From a virus, in IMG/VR virus record IMGVR_UViG_3300025711_000241, positions 1 through 35,572 of that record: 35,572 nt of DNA. One strand, written 5' to 3'. Position 1 is the stretch's first letter, and each line of letters starts with the position of its first letter. Shown here piece by piece: positions 7,960 through 16,451 of this stretch. A program made the position numbers and the translations under genes. The notes under the pieces are model-generated. The model did not search any database. It was given only the letters and a program-made list of their open reading frames with translations, and was not told the DNA's origin.

Positions 7960-9135
7960 ATGAAGAAAAAATCAGCAGGTGTAGAAGAAAAATTGAGACA
8001 TAAAGAGGTGGAATATATATCGATTGAGAATTTAGAGCTTGACGTTGAAAACCCTCGATTCGGTGAAGACTCATCGTCTGCAGACACACAAATAGATGTT
8101 CTAAATAATATAGTTAAGAACTATGGTGTTACCGATGTAATAAGCTCGATCGCTGTTAATGGCTATTTCTCTGCAGAGCCTATGGTTGTAAGGAAAAATA
8201 GTAATCAAAAATACACAGTTATGGAAGGTAACAGGAGGCTAGCCGCATGTCTAATATTAAAGAATGATGACAGAGCAAGAGATCAGGTTAATTTGCATCA
8301 ACAGTATATAGATAAATATATTTCTCACGGTCAGCCTAAAATAGATCCTATTCCTGCAATAGTATTTGAAGATGATGATGGGGTAGATAAAAAATCGCTA
8401 ATCTCTTATTTAGGGGTTAGACATATAGTATCAACAAAAGACTGGGATTCATATGCAAAAGCGGCATGGATAGCTAGAACCATTAAAGATGGTGATATGA
8501 ATGTAAGCGATATTTCGACAATGATTGGAGATCGCAATAGTACTATCAAAAGACTTTTGTCTGGATATAACTTTATAAAACAAATGGAGTCTGCCGGTAA
8601 ATATAATAAGGATGATAGTGTTAAGAAAGGAAGAGGGAGTAATACTAGCTATCCTTTTTCTTGGGTATATACGTTATTAGGATATAAAAGCATTCAGGAT
8701 TTTGTAGGGTTATCAGATGATCCGACGGTATCCAACCCTATTGACGAGAAGAAATTAGATAACGCCAAACTTCTGATGACAGCTATGTTTGGTAATAAAA
8801 ATAAAGGGCAAAACTCTCAGGTCAAAGATTCACGTAATTTAGGTGTATTGGCAGAAGTAGTCGCATCTCCAGAAAAAATTGTGTTGCTCAAGCAAGGAAA
8901 AGATGTCGAAGAAATTAATGATCTAACACAACCTATTGGAGATAGGTTGACCAATCTTATGCTTGAAATAAGAGGGAAGTTAGATGAATGCATTACACGT
9001 GTTGGGCGAGAAGATTTGCCAAGACAAGATGCAATTGAGTTAAATAATTATCTTGAACAAATCAGTAAGCAGTTTAGATCTTTTAGAACGTCAATTAATG
9101 AAGCTATTAGTGGGAATGATTCAGAGGGCTTTTAA
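7960..9135 (+). CDS. ParB/sulfiredoxin-fold DNA-binding protein (391 aa)
   Basis: N-terminal ParB/Srx domain: N31-P32-R33 after a short strand, then SSIAVNGYFSAEPMVV, then M88-E-G-N-R-R-L-A-A96, the nucleotide-contacting GxRR-type box of ParB-fold proteins. A HTH follows at about residues 182-200 (VSDISTMIGDRNSTIKRLL), as in KorB/ParB. The last 190 residues are helical without a known motif. It is unlikely to be a partition protein: there is no ParA and the phage integrates. ParB-fold NTPase domains also serve as sensors in modification-dependent defence proteins. TAGGAG precedes ATG 7960. The gene is AT-rich and lies 2 nt before the putative nuclease gene, clearly one operon. Function within the module is unknown. 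Confidence 0.82.
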   Translation: MKKKSAGVEEKLRHKEVEYISIENLELDVENPRFGEDSSSADTQIDVLNNIVKNYGVTDVISSIAVNGYFSAEPMVVRKNSNQKYTVMEGNRRLAACLILKNDDRARDQVNLHQQYIDKYISHGQPKIDPIPAIVFEDDDGVDKKSLISYLGVRHIVSTKDWDSYAKAAWIARTIKDGDMNVSDISTMIGDRNSTIKRLLSGYNFIKQMESAGKYNKDDSVKKGRGSNTSYPFSWVYTLLGYKSIQDFVGLSDDPTVSNPIDEKKLDNAKLLMTAMFGNKNKGQNSQVKDSRNLGVLAEVVASPEKIVLLKQGKDVEEINDLTQPIGDRLTNLMLEIRGKLDECITRVGREDLPRQDAIELNNYLEQISKQFRSFRTSINEAISGNDSEGF

Positions 9136-9137
9136 TT

Positions 9138-10094
9138 GTGAATTATGGATTACGTTCTAAGATGCAAAGTTTCGCAACCGATGCGGATCAGGCTGAATTA
9201 AATGCCTTGCTTGATATTAATGCAACAATTGATTCAGGGATTGAAGACGATAAAATTGCAGGAACAATTTATGACGAATTAGATGAGTTTGATGGACAAT
9301 TTGAAGAAGATTGGATGAAAGAGGATCAAGGTAAGGATATATTGGTTGGGCAAATTGCAGAACAAATACAATGGCGCGCAAACATTCTAAAAGATGCCTA
9401 TCCATTTGAATATAAAGCAAATCATCTAACACTAAAGAAATCCCCGTCCCCCGTGTATTTATTTTGCTTATGCGTTTCAATGATAAATAATTTAACCAAA
9501 GGGGATAATGTCCGTCTTCCCCGATATTTTGAAGTTATGGCTGGTCGTCTTTTTACTAAGTTTTTGAGCACACATGCAAAGCATATGCACACAGGATGGC
9601 CTCGTTCTGATGGAAATCCGACAAGTTATAAAGAATTGGCTTTAAAATTAAATGGTCTAATTTCATCTAATACAAAAGAATGGGCTTGGCGCGCTGAAAA
9701 TGGTTTGAAAGATGACGATGCACTTAGAATTAAAGATTGTGGAGTTGACTTTGTGACTTGGGTCGATTTCCTGGATGGTAGGGATGGTCGTCTTTTTGCC
9801 CTAGGCCAATGTGCTTGTGGAAATGATTGGCCTACAAAGTATAATGATATAAAAATTGAGAAGTTAAGTCCATGGTTTCACCCGCTTACATATATCAAGT
9901 GTGTAAAAGTATTTTCAACGCCTTATATATTAGTTGATGAAATGCTGAGAGAAGCCAGTGCTGAAGCAGGTATTGTTTTTGATAGAATTCGTTTAACAAT
10001 TGCACATGACCGCTTCAAAGACGATTTAGATGATATGCAAAAAGACTTAAACATATTGATAGACTTTTGTAAGAAGTTAAAAAAGGCCCAGTAG
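9138..10094 (+). CDS. Putative PD-(D/E)xK-like nuclease of a restriction-like module (318 aa)
   Basis: I do not recognise a named family. The N-terminal third is acidic and helical. Around residues 200-234 a strand-turn-strand pattern appears: D204 in KDCGVDFVTWVDF, then Q224 in RLFALGQCACGNDW and K234. Such GxD ... (E/Q)x-C followed by NWxxK is how some diverged PD-(D/E)xK nucleases look, with Q replacing E. Starts at GTG 9138 with GAGGG at 9124-9128, two bases after the ParB-like stop, so co-expressed. It ends in a bidirectional terminator shared with the convergent methyltransferase. The nuclease call is inference from this motif plus the adjacent methyltransferase. Confidence 0.62.
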   Translation: MNYGLRSKMQSFATDADQAELNALLDINATIDSGIEDDKIAGTIYDELDEFDGQFEEDWMKEDQGKDILVGQIAEQIQWRANILKDAYPFEYKANHLTLKKSPSPVYLFCLCVSMINNLTKGDNVRLPRYFEVMAGRLFTKFLSTHAKHMHTGWPRSDGNPTSYKELALKLNGLISSNTKEWAWRAENGLKDDDALRIKDCGVDFVTWVDFLDGRDGRLFALGQCACGNDWPTKYNDIKIEKLSPWFHPLTYIKCVKVFSTPYILVDEMLREASAEAGIVFDRIRLTIAHDRFKDDLDDMQKDLNILIDFCKKLKKAQ

Positions 10095-10105
10095 GGCCTT
10101 TTTTT
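10079..10105. terminator. Bidirectional rho-independent terminator
   Basis: AAAAAAGGCCC, a 4-nt AGTA loop, then GGGCCTTTTTTT. The perfect GC core with A-run on one side and T-run on the other serves both the rightward nuclease gene, whose stop is in the loop, and the leftward methyltransferase gene, whose stop is at the end of the T-run. Confidence 0.9.
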
Positions 10106-11087
10106 ACCAAATATCAGGAATATTATTAACCACCGATTCAAATAGTGGAGGTGGTACAGCATTACCGACAACTTTATAGCGTTCTTTTAGTATACGTGCT
10201 GTTCCAAAACCTTCCATTTCAGGGAAAATTAGATTCCCACCGTGCTTAGTGTAATTTTTACTAAATCCCTGTAAAATGGCTGCTTCTCTATAAGAGAACC
10301 GTCTTGCAGGTTGATCTGTAACAAACTCCCACTTGTCCGTCTCTATCTTCTTTAACTCGGGGCTAATAGGATGTAGAGGTATATGGCGGAGATTACTTAC
10401 TATCGTTTTACTAACCTCATCCCAGTTACGGCGTCGATTTCTCGATAGATAATACCAATGGAATGGATCATCACAATATTCACCTGTTGGCCACTCAGGT
10501 AAATCTTTTAACGCTTCGCCAATTGTAACATATGGGAATGGTTTATTTTCTCCATGAGTAGGCTCAGGGAATTTATATATATGGTTAAAGTCATTTCTGA
10601 TGCCTACGATAATTAATCTTTTTCGTTCTTGTGGTACACCGTAGTGATGTGCTTTGAGCACACTCCAAACAACCTTGTAGCCAATTGTACCGGCGTTAGA
10701 AAATCGTTCAATTTGATCTTCTAGCAAGTGTTGGAATGTACTATTTCTCATGCCCGAAACATTTTCCACGATAAATGCTTTGGGTTGAATGCTTGCGAGT
10801 GCCCTGGCAAATTCTTTGTATAAAAAATTGATACTTCTGTCAGCAAGGCGAGCTCCTCCTTGGCTGAATCCTTGGCATGGATAGCAACCGACAAGAAGTT
10901 CAGCATTCGGAAATTTTTCTACAGTCCGAATGTCTTGAATGAGATAGTCTGTTTCGGGTTGGTTTGCAAGATAGACCTCCCTCGCATATGGCAAAATATC
11001 GTTTGCCATTACGACATCGAATCCAGCTTTCACTAGCCCTGCATCGGAACCACCACAGCCCGAGAACAATGATACAGCTTTAGGCAT
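10104..11087 (-). CDS. C5-cytosine DNA methyltransferase (327 aa)
   Basis: Transfers a methyl group from S-adenosylmethionine to C5 of cytosine in DNA. Motifs in order: I, FSGCGGSDAGL (8-18), AdoMet binding; IV, PCQGFS with catalytic C71; VI, E108-N-V; VIII, QERKR (153-157); then the target-recognition stretch; IX near REAAILQGF; X, VVGNAVPPPL. All are intact, so the enzyme should be active. The start is at 11087 behind a strong GGGGGAG rather than the longer ATG at 11111. It runs against the ParB-like/nuclease pair and shares their terminator. AT-rich like them. Together they resemble a restriction-modification unit with an added ParB-fold component; an orphan protective methylase is the alternative. 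Confidence 0.93.
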   Translation of the reverse strand: MPKAVSLFSGCGGSDAGLVKAGFDVVMANDILPYAREVYLANQPETDYLIQDIRTVEKFPNAELLVGCYPCQGFSQGGARLADRSINFLYKEFARALASIQPKAFIVENVSGMRNSTFQHLLEDQIERFSNAGTIGYKVVWSVLKAHHYGVPQERKRLIIVGIRNDFNHIYKFPEPTHGENKPFPYVTIGEALKDLPEWPTGEYCDDPFHWYYLSRNRRRNWDEVSKTIVSNLRHIPLHPISPELKKIETDKWEFVTDQPARRFSYREAAILQGFSKNYTKHGGNLIFPEMEGFGTARILKERYKVVGNAVPPPLFESVVNNIPDIW

Positions 11088-11112
11088 TTTCTCCCCCTGA
11101 TAAACCGGCAAG

Positions 11113-11156
11113 AGTATAGCTTTTTAAATTGCCTCTGCATACTTCAGCTTTTTAAA
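11113..11156 (-). promoter_or_regulatory. Methyltransferase promoter with paired 11-bp direct repeats
   Basis: AGCTTTTTAAA occurs twice, at 11118-11128 and 11146-11156, 28 bp apart. On the minus strand TATACT (11118-11113) is a good -10 for the methyltransferase gene starting at 11087, and the first repeat abuts it. This layout suggests an operator pair for control of the methyltransferase promoter. No -35 close to consensus is seen, which would suit a regulated or weak promoter. Confidence 0.45.
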
Positions 11157-11190
11157 CGCTGGATTTGCAGGCATGCATCAAGACTGCATG

Positions 11191-11206
11191 ATTTTGCATG
11201 CAAAAT
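11191..11206. repeat. 16-bp perfect palindrome near cos
   Basis: ATTTTGCATGCAAAAT reads the same on both strands. Related GCATGC/TGCATG words occur just upstream (about 11170-11190). It lies about 90 bp from cos and may be a terminase or regulator site; role unknown. Confidence 0.6.
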
Positions 11207-11258
11207 TCAGCGTGAGCGTTTAAGGGGGAAGTTAGTGTCGGTCGGCATGTACTAACAA

Positions 11259-11272
11259 AATGCAATTGCATT
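11259..11272. repeat. 14-bp perfect palindrome near cos
   Basis: AATGCAATTGCATT is self-complementary and ends 24 bp before the cos sequence. Its TGCA words echo those of the palindrome at 11191-11206, so both may bind the same dimeric protein. Confidence 0.55.
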
Positions 11273-11295
11273 AAAACCGCCCAGTGAAGCGGGCA

Positions 11296-11314
11296 GGCGA
11301 GGCGGGGAAAGCAC
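11296..11314 (+). other. cos: P2-type cos site (cohesive-end sequence)
   Basis: GGCGAGGCGGGGAAAGCAC is, from memory, identical to the 19-base cohesive end of P2; the 186 end differs at a few positions. It is in the expected place, between the tin/old-position cargo and gene Q. Terminase (P and M) makes staggered cuts here during packaging, and the joined ends are found intact in the prophage. Confidence 0.93.
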
Positions 11315-11454
11315 TGCGCGCCAGCGTTCTTTTGCGAATTTATTTTCGCAGCCTGAGCGCGTCGCTGCGCCGCGCGGGTTCGCGAGGGTGTCGGTGGGTG
11401 ATGCGGGGGCGTCCGAGGGCTTGGCGGGCTTCTGAAGCGGTCAGGCGTGGGGGT

Positions 11455-11478
11455 AAGAAAAAGCCGCCCGGTGGCGGC
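11455..11478 (-). terminator. Rho-independent terminator of the P-Q operon
   Basis: On the minus strand, just after the Q stop, GCCGCC-ACCG-GGCGGC (11478-11463) is followed by TTTTTCTTA. It ends the leftward late transcript before it reaches cos. Confidence 0.88.
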
Positions 11479-11483
11479 GGAAA

Positions 11484-12527
11484 TCAGTCACTTTCAGTAT
11501 CAAGGTTGTAGCTTTTGAAGCGGATCACCTCCTGACCGGCCCATGCGTTGACCTCGCGCATCCGGTCCTGTAACGGGATGAGCTCGTTACGGACAAAAAC
11601 CTTTGCCACCTTCTCGATGTCACCGAGCGAACCGACATTTTCCGGCTTGCCGCCCATCAGCTGGAACGGGATGCGGTGAGCGTCGAGCAGGTCGGCGGCG
11701 CTGACTTTTTTGATATTGAAGAAATCGTCTTTCGTTGCCACCTCACTGAGCGGCACAATTTTTATGCCGTCCGGTTTTCCGTGCGGTGCGTAGAAAAAAA
11801 GATTTTTGAAGTTGCCGAGCCCCTTCGAACTGCGCATCGCATCGCGCAATGCCTCAACATCGGTACCGCTTTGCGCGGCGTCCGTCACATACATGATGTA
11901 ACCAGCATGAGCCCCGTTCTGGTAATACTTGCGACGGAACAGCGTCGCCGCTTCATTCAGCCAGGCGGAGTTTAGCGCGCTGAGATATTCCGGCATGCCG
12001 TACAGCTCCTGGTTGATGTCTGGCTCCAGCAGGTGGAATACGGATCCCGGCGCGAACGGGTGCGGCTGGTCAAATGACGGCACCCACCAATAGACATCAT
12101 CTTCAATACCACGTCGCGTGTATTTAGCCGGTGACGCTTCCAGACTCAGCGGGCGACCGGTGACACTCTTTCGGAGCTCTAAAAACGCGTTGCCAAACAC
12201 CAGAAAATCAAGCGCGAAGCGGCTGAAGTCCTGTTGTGACAGGAGCGGGTGCGGAATAAATGTTGAGGCCAGAATGTTGCGCTTAACGTAAATCGGCGAG
12301 CTGTGATGAACGGCGGCGCGCAGGCTTTTCGCCAGCCCGTTAAAGCTGACCGGCGGTTCGAACCAGCGGCCATTATTGACGCACTCCACGTAATCAAGAA
12401 TATCGCGGCGGTCGAGCACAGCGCTCGGTTCACCAAAGGTAAACGCCTCCATTTTTTGGGGCGCGCTGTCTTTCATGTTGCGCGGGCGCTTTTGTGGCTG
12501 TGGCTTCCGGCCTTTGTATTTACTCAT
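11484..12527 (-). CDS. Q: Portal protein gpQ (347 aa)
   Basis: Forms the dodecameric ring at the special capsid vertex through which DNA is packaged and to which the neck attaches. Belongs to the P2 Q/phage portal family; length matches P2 (344). The core GMPEYLSALNSAWLNEAATLFRRKYYQNGAHAGYIMY and DLLDAHRIPFQLMGG are typical. Start overlaps the P stop (TGATG), so the two are coupled on the leftward late operon, opposite to the other head genes exactly as in P2. Confidence 0.95.
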   Translation of the reverse strand: MSKYKGRKPQPQKRPRNMKDSAPQKMEAFTFGEPSAVLDRRDILDYVECVNNGRWFEPPVSFNGLAKSLRAAVHHSSPIYVKRNILASTFIPHPLLSQQDFSRFALDFLVFGNAFLELRKSVTGRPLSLEASPAKYTRRGIEDDVYWWVPSFDQPHPFAPGSVFHLLEPDINQELYGMPEYLSALNSAWLNEAATLFRRKYYQNGAHAGYIMYVTDAAQSGTDVEALRDAMRSSKGLGNFKNLFFYAPHGKPDGIKIVPLSEVATKDDFFNIKKVSAADLLDAHRIPFQLMGGKPENVGSLGDIEKVAKVFVRNELIPLQDRMREVNAWAGQEVIRFKSYNLDTESD

Positions 12528-14296
12528 CAGTTGAACTCCAGAATGGATGATGTTGCCTGGCCGCTGCCAGCGGTAAGCGGTTCGTTTAACAGCGCGTGCA
12601 TGGTCGCCCAGGCGACGTCCGCGTGACTGGCTTCCTCGGTGCGGCTGGCCTCATAGGTGGCGCTGCGCCCGCTGCTGGTCATGGTCTTGCGGATTGCCAT
12701 AAACGAGGTGGTGATGTCGGTGGCGCTGACGTCATATTCGAGACAGCCACGGCGGATAACGTCTTTTGCTTTCAGCACCATTGCGGTTTTCATTTCCGGC
12801 GTGTAGCGAATATCTCGGGCGGCGGGATAAAACGAGCGAACCAGCTGGAAGACGCCAATACCGAGGCCGGTCGCATCGATACCGATGTACTCGACGTTGT
12901 ATTTTTCGGTGAGCTGGCGAATGGATTCGGCCTGAGTCGCGAAGTCCATGCCTTTCCACTGATGGCGCTCCAGAATGCGGAACTTGCCCCCGGCGACAAC
13001 CGGCGGCGCGAGCACCACACACCCGGCGCAGTCGCCGCTGTGCGACGGGTCGTATCCCACCCAGACCGGGCGGGAGCCGAACGGATTGTCGGCGAACGGC
13101 GCAAAGTCTTCCCACTCTTCCAGGCTGTCGACCATGCAGCGTTGCAAATCCTCGAACGGGAACACCGACGCCTTGTCGTCAACGAACTCGCACATAAACA
13201 GATTGCGGAAGTCGTCGACGCTGTTTTCCTGACGGAGCTGCTCCAGGTTAAACAGCGTACAGCCCCCGGCGAGCGCATCCTCAATGGTGACAATCTGCCG
13301 CCACTGACCGTCAGGACACGCCACGCCAGCGGCGAGCGCGTCATGACTGATATCGATGTCGACCCGCTCGCTGGCGCGGGCGCGTCCACGGTTGAACAAT
13401 TCCCCCGACCAGAACGGGTAAGCGCCGTGCGCCAGGGTGGAAGGCGTCGAAAAGTAGGTGCTGCGCAGGTGGCTTTGTGAGGCCATGCCCGATGACACTT
13501 TGCGCAGTTTCTGGAAGTTGGGGATCCAGAATATCTCATCGACATACAGGTCGCCGTTATGGCTCTGCGCGGTGTTTGAGTTGGTGCCGAGAAAAATCAG
13601 CTTTGCGCCGTTGTTGCCGATGACAATCGGGTCGCCGGTCAGGTCGACATCGACCAGGCGGGCAAACTGAATGATGTACTCGCGGAATACATACGCCTGC
13701 GTTTTACTCGCTGACAGGAAAATCTGGTTATGGCCGGTCTTCAGCGCATGCAGCAGCGCCTCGCGGGAAAAGTAAAACGTCGCCCCAATCTGGCGCGATT
13801 TCAGAATGTCGCGAATGCGGTGCTCAAGCCCGGCACGGTGCCAGCGGAGCTGATACTCGAAAGACTCCGCGAAAAAAATCTCTTCCAGTTTCTCGATAGC
13901 CTCGTCGCTGAAAAAGTTCTTTGTCGGCTTTTTGCGGTCGCCTTTGTTGCGGTTGGCCACGTTGGGATTCAGGTCAGCCTCGTTTCCGGTCTGGCCGTAG
14001 CGGTTAATCCGCGCAAAGCGCTCCATCTGCCGGGCCAGAAAATCCGCCACCTTGAAATCGTGGGGCGTCAGGTTGGGCTTTGCGTAGAGCTGAATCAGCC
14101 GGGCCTCTAAGGTGCTTTCGACGCGGTTCAGCGGTGCCGTTTCGTCCCACTGGTCGCGCTGTTTCCAGCTCTGCACCGTCGGGCGTTTGGTCTGCAACAT
14201 GTCGGCAATCTGCGGCACGGAAAACCCCTGCCAGTACAGTAAAGCCGCCTGGCGTCGCGGGTCGTTTAACAAAGTGGTGTCGGTGGTGATGGTCAT
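12527..14296 (-). CDS. P: Terminase large subunit gpP (589 aa)
   Basis: ATPase that drives DNA into the prohead; with gpM it cuts cos. N-terminal HTH at about residues 14-50 (YWQGFSVPQIADMLQTKRPT). Walker A-like SRQIGAT at 167-173, Walker B DLYVDEIFW with D253-E254, then a nuclease-fold domain with acidic residues in GYDPSHSGD, GIDATG and ASHADVAWA. ATG 14296 is chosen over the longer start at 14326 because GAGGC precedes it and the length then matches P2 P (590). First gene of the leftward late operon. Confidence 0.96.
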   Translation of the reverse strand: MTITTDTTLLNDPRRQAALLYWQGFSVPQIADMLQTKRPTVQSWKQRDQWDETAPLNRVESTLEARLIQLYAKPNLTPHDFKVADFLARQMERFARINRYGQTGNEADLNPNVANRNKGDRKKPTKNFFSDEAIEKLEEIFFAESFEYQLRWHRAGLEHRIRDILKSRQIGATFYFSREALLHALKTGHNQIFLSASKTQAYVFREYIIQFARLVDVDLTGDPIVIGNNGAKLIFLGTNSNTAQSHNGDLYVDEIFWIPNFQKLRKVSSGMASQSHLRSTYFSTPSTLAHGAYPFWSGELFNRGRARASERVDIDISHDALAAGVACPDGQWRQIVTIEDALAGGCTLFNLEQLRQENSVDDFRNLFMCEFVDDKASVFPFEDLQRCMVDSLEEWEDFAPFADNPFGSRPVWVGYDPSHSGDCAGCVVLAPPVVAGGKFRILERHQWKGMDFATQAESIRQLTEKYNVEYIGIDATGLGIGVFQLVRSFYPAARDIRYTPEMKTAMVLKAKDVIRRGCLEYDVSATDITTSFMAIRKTMTSSGRSATYEASRTEEASHADVAWATMHALLNEPLTAGSGQATSSILEFN

Positions 14297-14362
14297 GGAT
14301 GCCTCGCCGTGATTGATACAGGGCAAGGCTAAAGAAACGGGTGATGCGAATCGCTAAGGTGC

Positions 14363-14383
14363 TGTTGTGTGAGGGATAAGCCA
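14363..14383. promoter_or_regulatory. Putative Ogr activator site between P and O
   Basis: TGTTGT (14363-14368), 12 bp, then CCA. The P2 Ogr/delta site is TGT-N12-ACA about 55 bp before the start of transcription, and this differs at one base. Its centre lies about 88 bp from the O start and 78 bp from the P start, so one near-symmetric site could serve both divergent late operons. P2 itself has two promoters here. Confidence 0.5.
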
Positions 14384-14461
14384 TCCGGGATTGATAGCGG
14401 GTGGGCGGCGACGTCGGGAAACTAACCCCGACCCGTTAACCCGATATCAGGACTCCTGACA

Positions 14462-15316
14462 ATGGCAAAAAAAGTTTCAAAATGGTTTCGCATCGGCGTC
14501 GAAGGCGATACCTGTGACGGCCGCGTTATCAGCGCGACGGATATTCAGGAAATGGCCGAGACCTTTGATCCCCGCGTCTACGGTTGCCGCATTAACCTCG
14601 AACACCTGAAAGGCATCCTGCCGGATGGCCCGTTCAGCCGTTACGGCGATGTGGTTGAGCTGAAGTCTGAAAAGATTGACGACGATTCGGTACTGAAAGG
14701 CAAGCTGGCGCTGTTCGCCAAAATCACCCCGACCGATGACCTGATCGCAATGAATAAAAAATTGCAGAAGGTCTACACCTCAATGGAAATTCAGCCGAAT
14801 TTCGCCAATAGCGGCAAGTGCTACCTGGTTGGCCTGGCGGTGACCGATGACCCGGCGAGCCTCGGCACCGAATACCTCGAATTTTGCCGGGGTGCCAAAT
14901 TTAACCCCCTCAACCGCTTCAAAGCCGAGCCGGGCAACCTGATTTCCGTCGCCACCCTCGCCGAGCTGGAGTTTGAAGACCAGGCGGAAAATGTCTTTAC
15001 CGCCCTGAGCGACAAAGTGAAAGCGATCTTCAGCCGCAAACAGGCCAGCGATGACGCTCGTTTTCAGGATGTGCATGAGGCCGTGACGACCGTCAGTGAG
15101 CATGTGCAGGAAAACCTCACTGCCACTGAACAGCGTCTTGCCACGCTGGAAAATGCCTTTGCGACCCTGAAAAAGGACGTCACCACGAAGGCCGACCAGA
15201 CCAGCCAGGCATTCAGCCAGTTAAAAACGTCGCTGGATAACACCGAAAGCACCACGCAGCCACGTCGCAAGCTCTCCACCGGCGGCGGTGGTGATGAGGT
15301 GCTGACCGACTGCTAA
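14462..15316 (+). CDS. O: Capsid scaffold and maturation protease gpO (284 aa)
   Basis: Internal scaffold and serine protease that trims the capsid and related proteins and then itself. The catalytic triad of P2 O is preserved in place: D19, H48 and S107 (YTSMEI). The C-terminal half (about 142-284) is charged and helical, fitting the scaffolding part. Length equals P2 O. First gene of the rightward head operon. Confidence 0.96.
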   Translation: MAKKVSKWFRIGVEGDTCDGRVISATDIQEMAETFDPRVYGCRINLEHLKGILPDGPFSRYGDVVELKSEKIDDDSVLKGKLALFAKITPTDDLIAMNKKLQKVYTSMEIQPNFANSGKCYLVGLAVTDDPASLGTEYLEFCRGAKFNPLNRFKAEPGNLISVATLAELEFEDQAENVFTALSDKVKAIFSRKQASDDARFQDVHEAVTTVSEHVQENLTATEQRLATLENAFATLKKDVTTKADQTSQAFSQLKTSLDNTESTTQPRRKLSTGGGGDEVLTDC

Positions 15317-15389
15317 ACGGTCGTGAATTTATCGCCGGGCGACAGGCTTGCCCGGTCAGACAACCCGATTTAACCCAACAGGAAAAACT

Positions 15390-16448
15390 ATGCGTCAGGA
15401 AACCCGTTTTAAATTCAATGCCTACCTGTCCCGCGTTGCCGAGCTGAACGGCATCGACACGGCCGACGTGAGTAAAAAATTCAACGTCGAGCCGTCCGTC
15501 ACGCAAACCATGATGAACACCGTGCAGATGTCCTCGGCATTTTTGCAGAAAATTAACATCGTGCCGGTGGATGAGCTGAAGGGTGAAAAAATTGGCGTCG
15601 GCGTCAATGGCACCATCGCCAGCACCACGGACACCAACAGCGGCCAGGAGCGTAAAACAGCCGACTTTACCGCGCTGGAGTCCAAAAAATACGAGTGCGA
15701 TCAGGTCAACTTTGACTTCCACTTCAAATATAAAAAGCTGGATTTGTGGGCGCGCTTCCAGGACTTCCAGCGCCGTATTCGCGATGCCATCATCCAGCGG
15801 CAGGCGCTCGATTTCATCATGGCCGGGTTCAACGGCGTTGAGCGTGCCGAAACCTCTGACCGTGCCACTCATCCGATGTTGCAGGATGTCGCCGTCGGCT
15901 GGCCGCAGAAATACCGCAATGAAGCGGCGACCCGCGTGATGAGTAAAATCGTCGACGAGGAAGGGAACGTCGTTTCCGCCGTGATCCGTGTGGGTAAAAA
16001 CGGCGATTACGTTAACCTCGATGCGCTGGTCATTGATGCCACCGACAACCTGATTGACGAGATTTATCAGGAAGATTCGGAGCTCGTCGCGATTGTGGGC
16101 CGTAAGCTGCTGGCCGACAAATATTTCCCGATCGTCAACAAAGACCAGCCCAACAGCGAAGCGCTCGCGGCTGACATCATCATCAGCCAGAAACGAATCG
16201 GCAACCTGCCCGCCGTCCGTGTGCCGTACTTCCCGGCGAATGCGATTATGGTGACGCGTCTCGATAACCTGTCCATCTATTTCATGGATGAAAGTCACCG
16301 CCGCTCCATCATCGAAAACCCGAAACTCGACCAGGTGGAAAACTACGAATCGATGAACATCGATTACGTGGTCGAAACCTACGCCGCCGGGTGCTTCATT
16401 GAAAATATCAAGCTGGGCGATTTCTCTGCCGCGCAACCGGAGGGCTAA
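15390..16448 (+). CDS. N: Major capsid protein gpN (352 aa)
   Basis: Main shell protein of the icosahedral head (P2 N, HK97-like fold). The N-terminus MRQETRFKFNAYLSRVAELN is nearly diagnostic. P2 N is cleaved by gpO after residue 31, and the surrounding sequence (KKFNVEPSVTQ) is conserved here. ATG 15390 with an AGGA upstream is preferred over the TTG at 15348. Slightly shorter than P2 N (357). Confidence 0.96.
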   Translation: MRQETRFKFNAYLSRVAELNGIDTADVSKKFNVEPSVTQTMMNTVQMSSAFLQKINIVPVDELKGEKIGVGVNGTIASTTDTNSGQERKTADFTALESKKYECDQVNFDFHFKYKKLDLWARFQDFQRRIRDAIIQRQALDFIMAGFNGVERAETSDRATHPMLQDVAVGWPQKYRNEAATRVMSKIVDEEGNVVSAVIRVGKNGDYVNLDALVIDATDNLIDEIYQEDSELVAIVGRKLLADKYFPIVNKDQPNSEALAADIIISQKRIGNLPAVRVPYFPANAIMVTRLDNLSIYFMDESHRRSIIENPKLDQVENYESMNIDYVVETYAAGCFIENIKLGDFSAAQPEG

Positions 16449-16451
16449 CCG

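Larger units (their letters stand above)
11112..11483. other. 372-bp non-coding cos region
   Basis: No gene is supported. From left to right it holds the methyltransferase promoter, two perfect palindromes (11191-11206 and 11259-11272), a 6-bp inverted repeat GTTAGT/ACTAAC (11231-11236 and 11251-11256), the cos sequence, a GC-rich stretch, and the terminator of the Q-P operon. In P2 this is the junction of the mature DNA ends, so much of it probably serves terminase binding. Confidence 0.7.

Noticed and set aside
7960-9135. ParB-like gene as a plasmid or phage partition gene
   Set aside because: No ParA and no parS-like array; the phage has an intact integrase and the gene is coupled to a putative nuclease gene.
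11159-11210. Possible short CRISPR-like repeats (GCATGC words)
   Set aside because: Words are short and palindromic with irregular spacing; no repeat-spacer array.
11284-11511. 75-aa open frame across cos
   Set aside because: Arg/Gly-rich translation of the cos sequence and terminator; non-coding DNA.
12596-13480. 294-aa open frame antisense to P
   Set aside because: Shadow of the terminase gene; composition is typical of an antisense GC-rich frame, with no domain.
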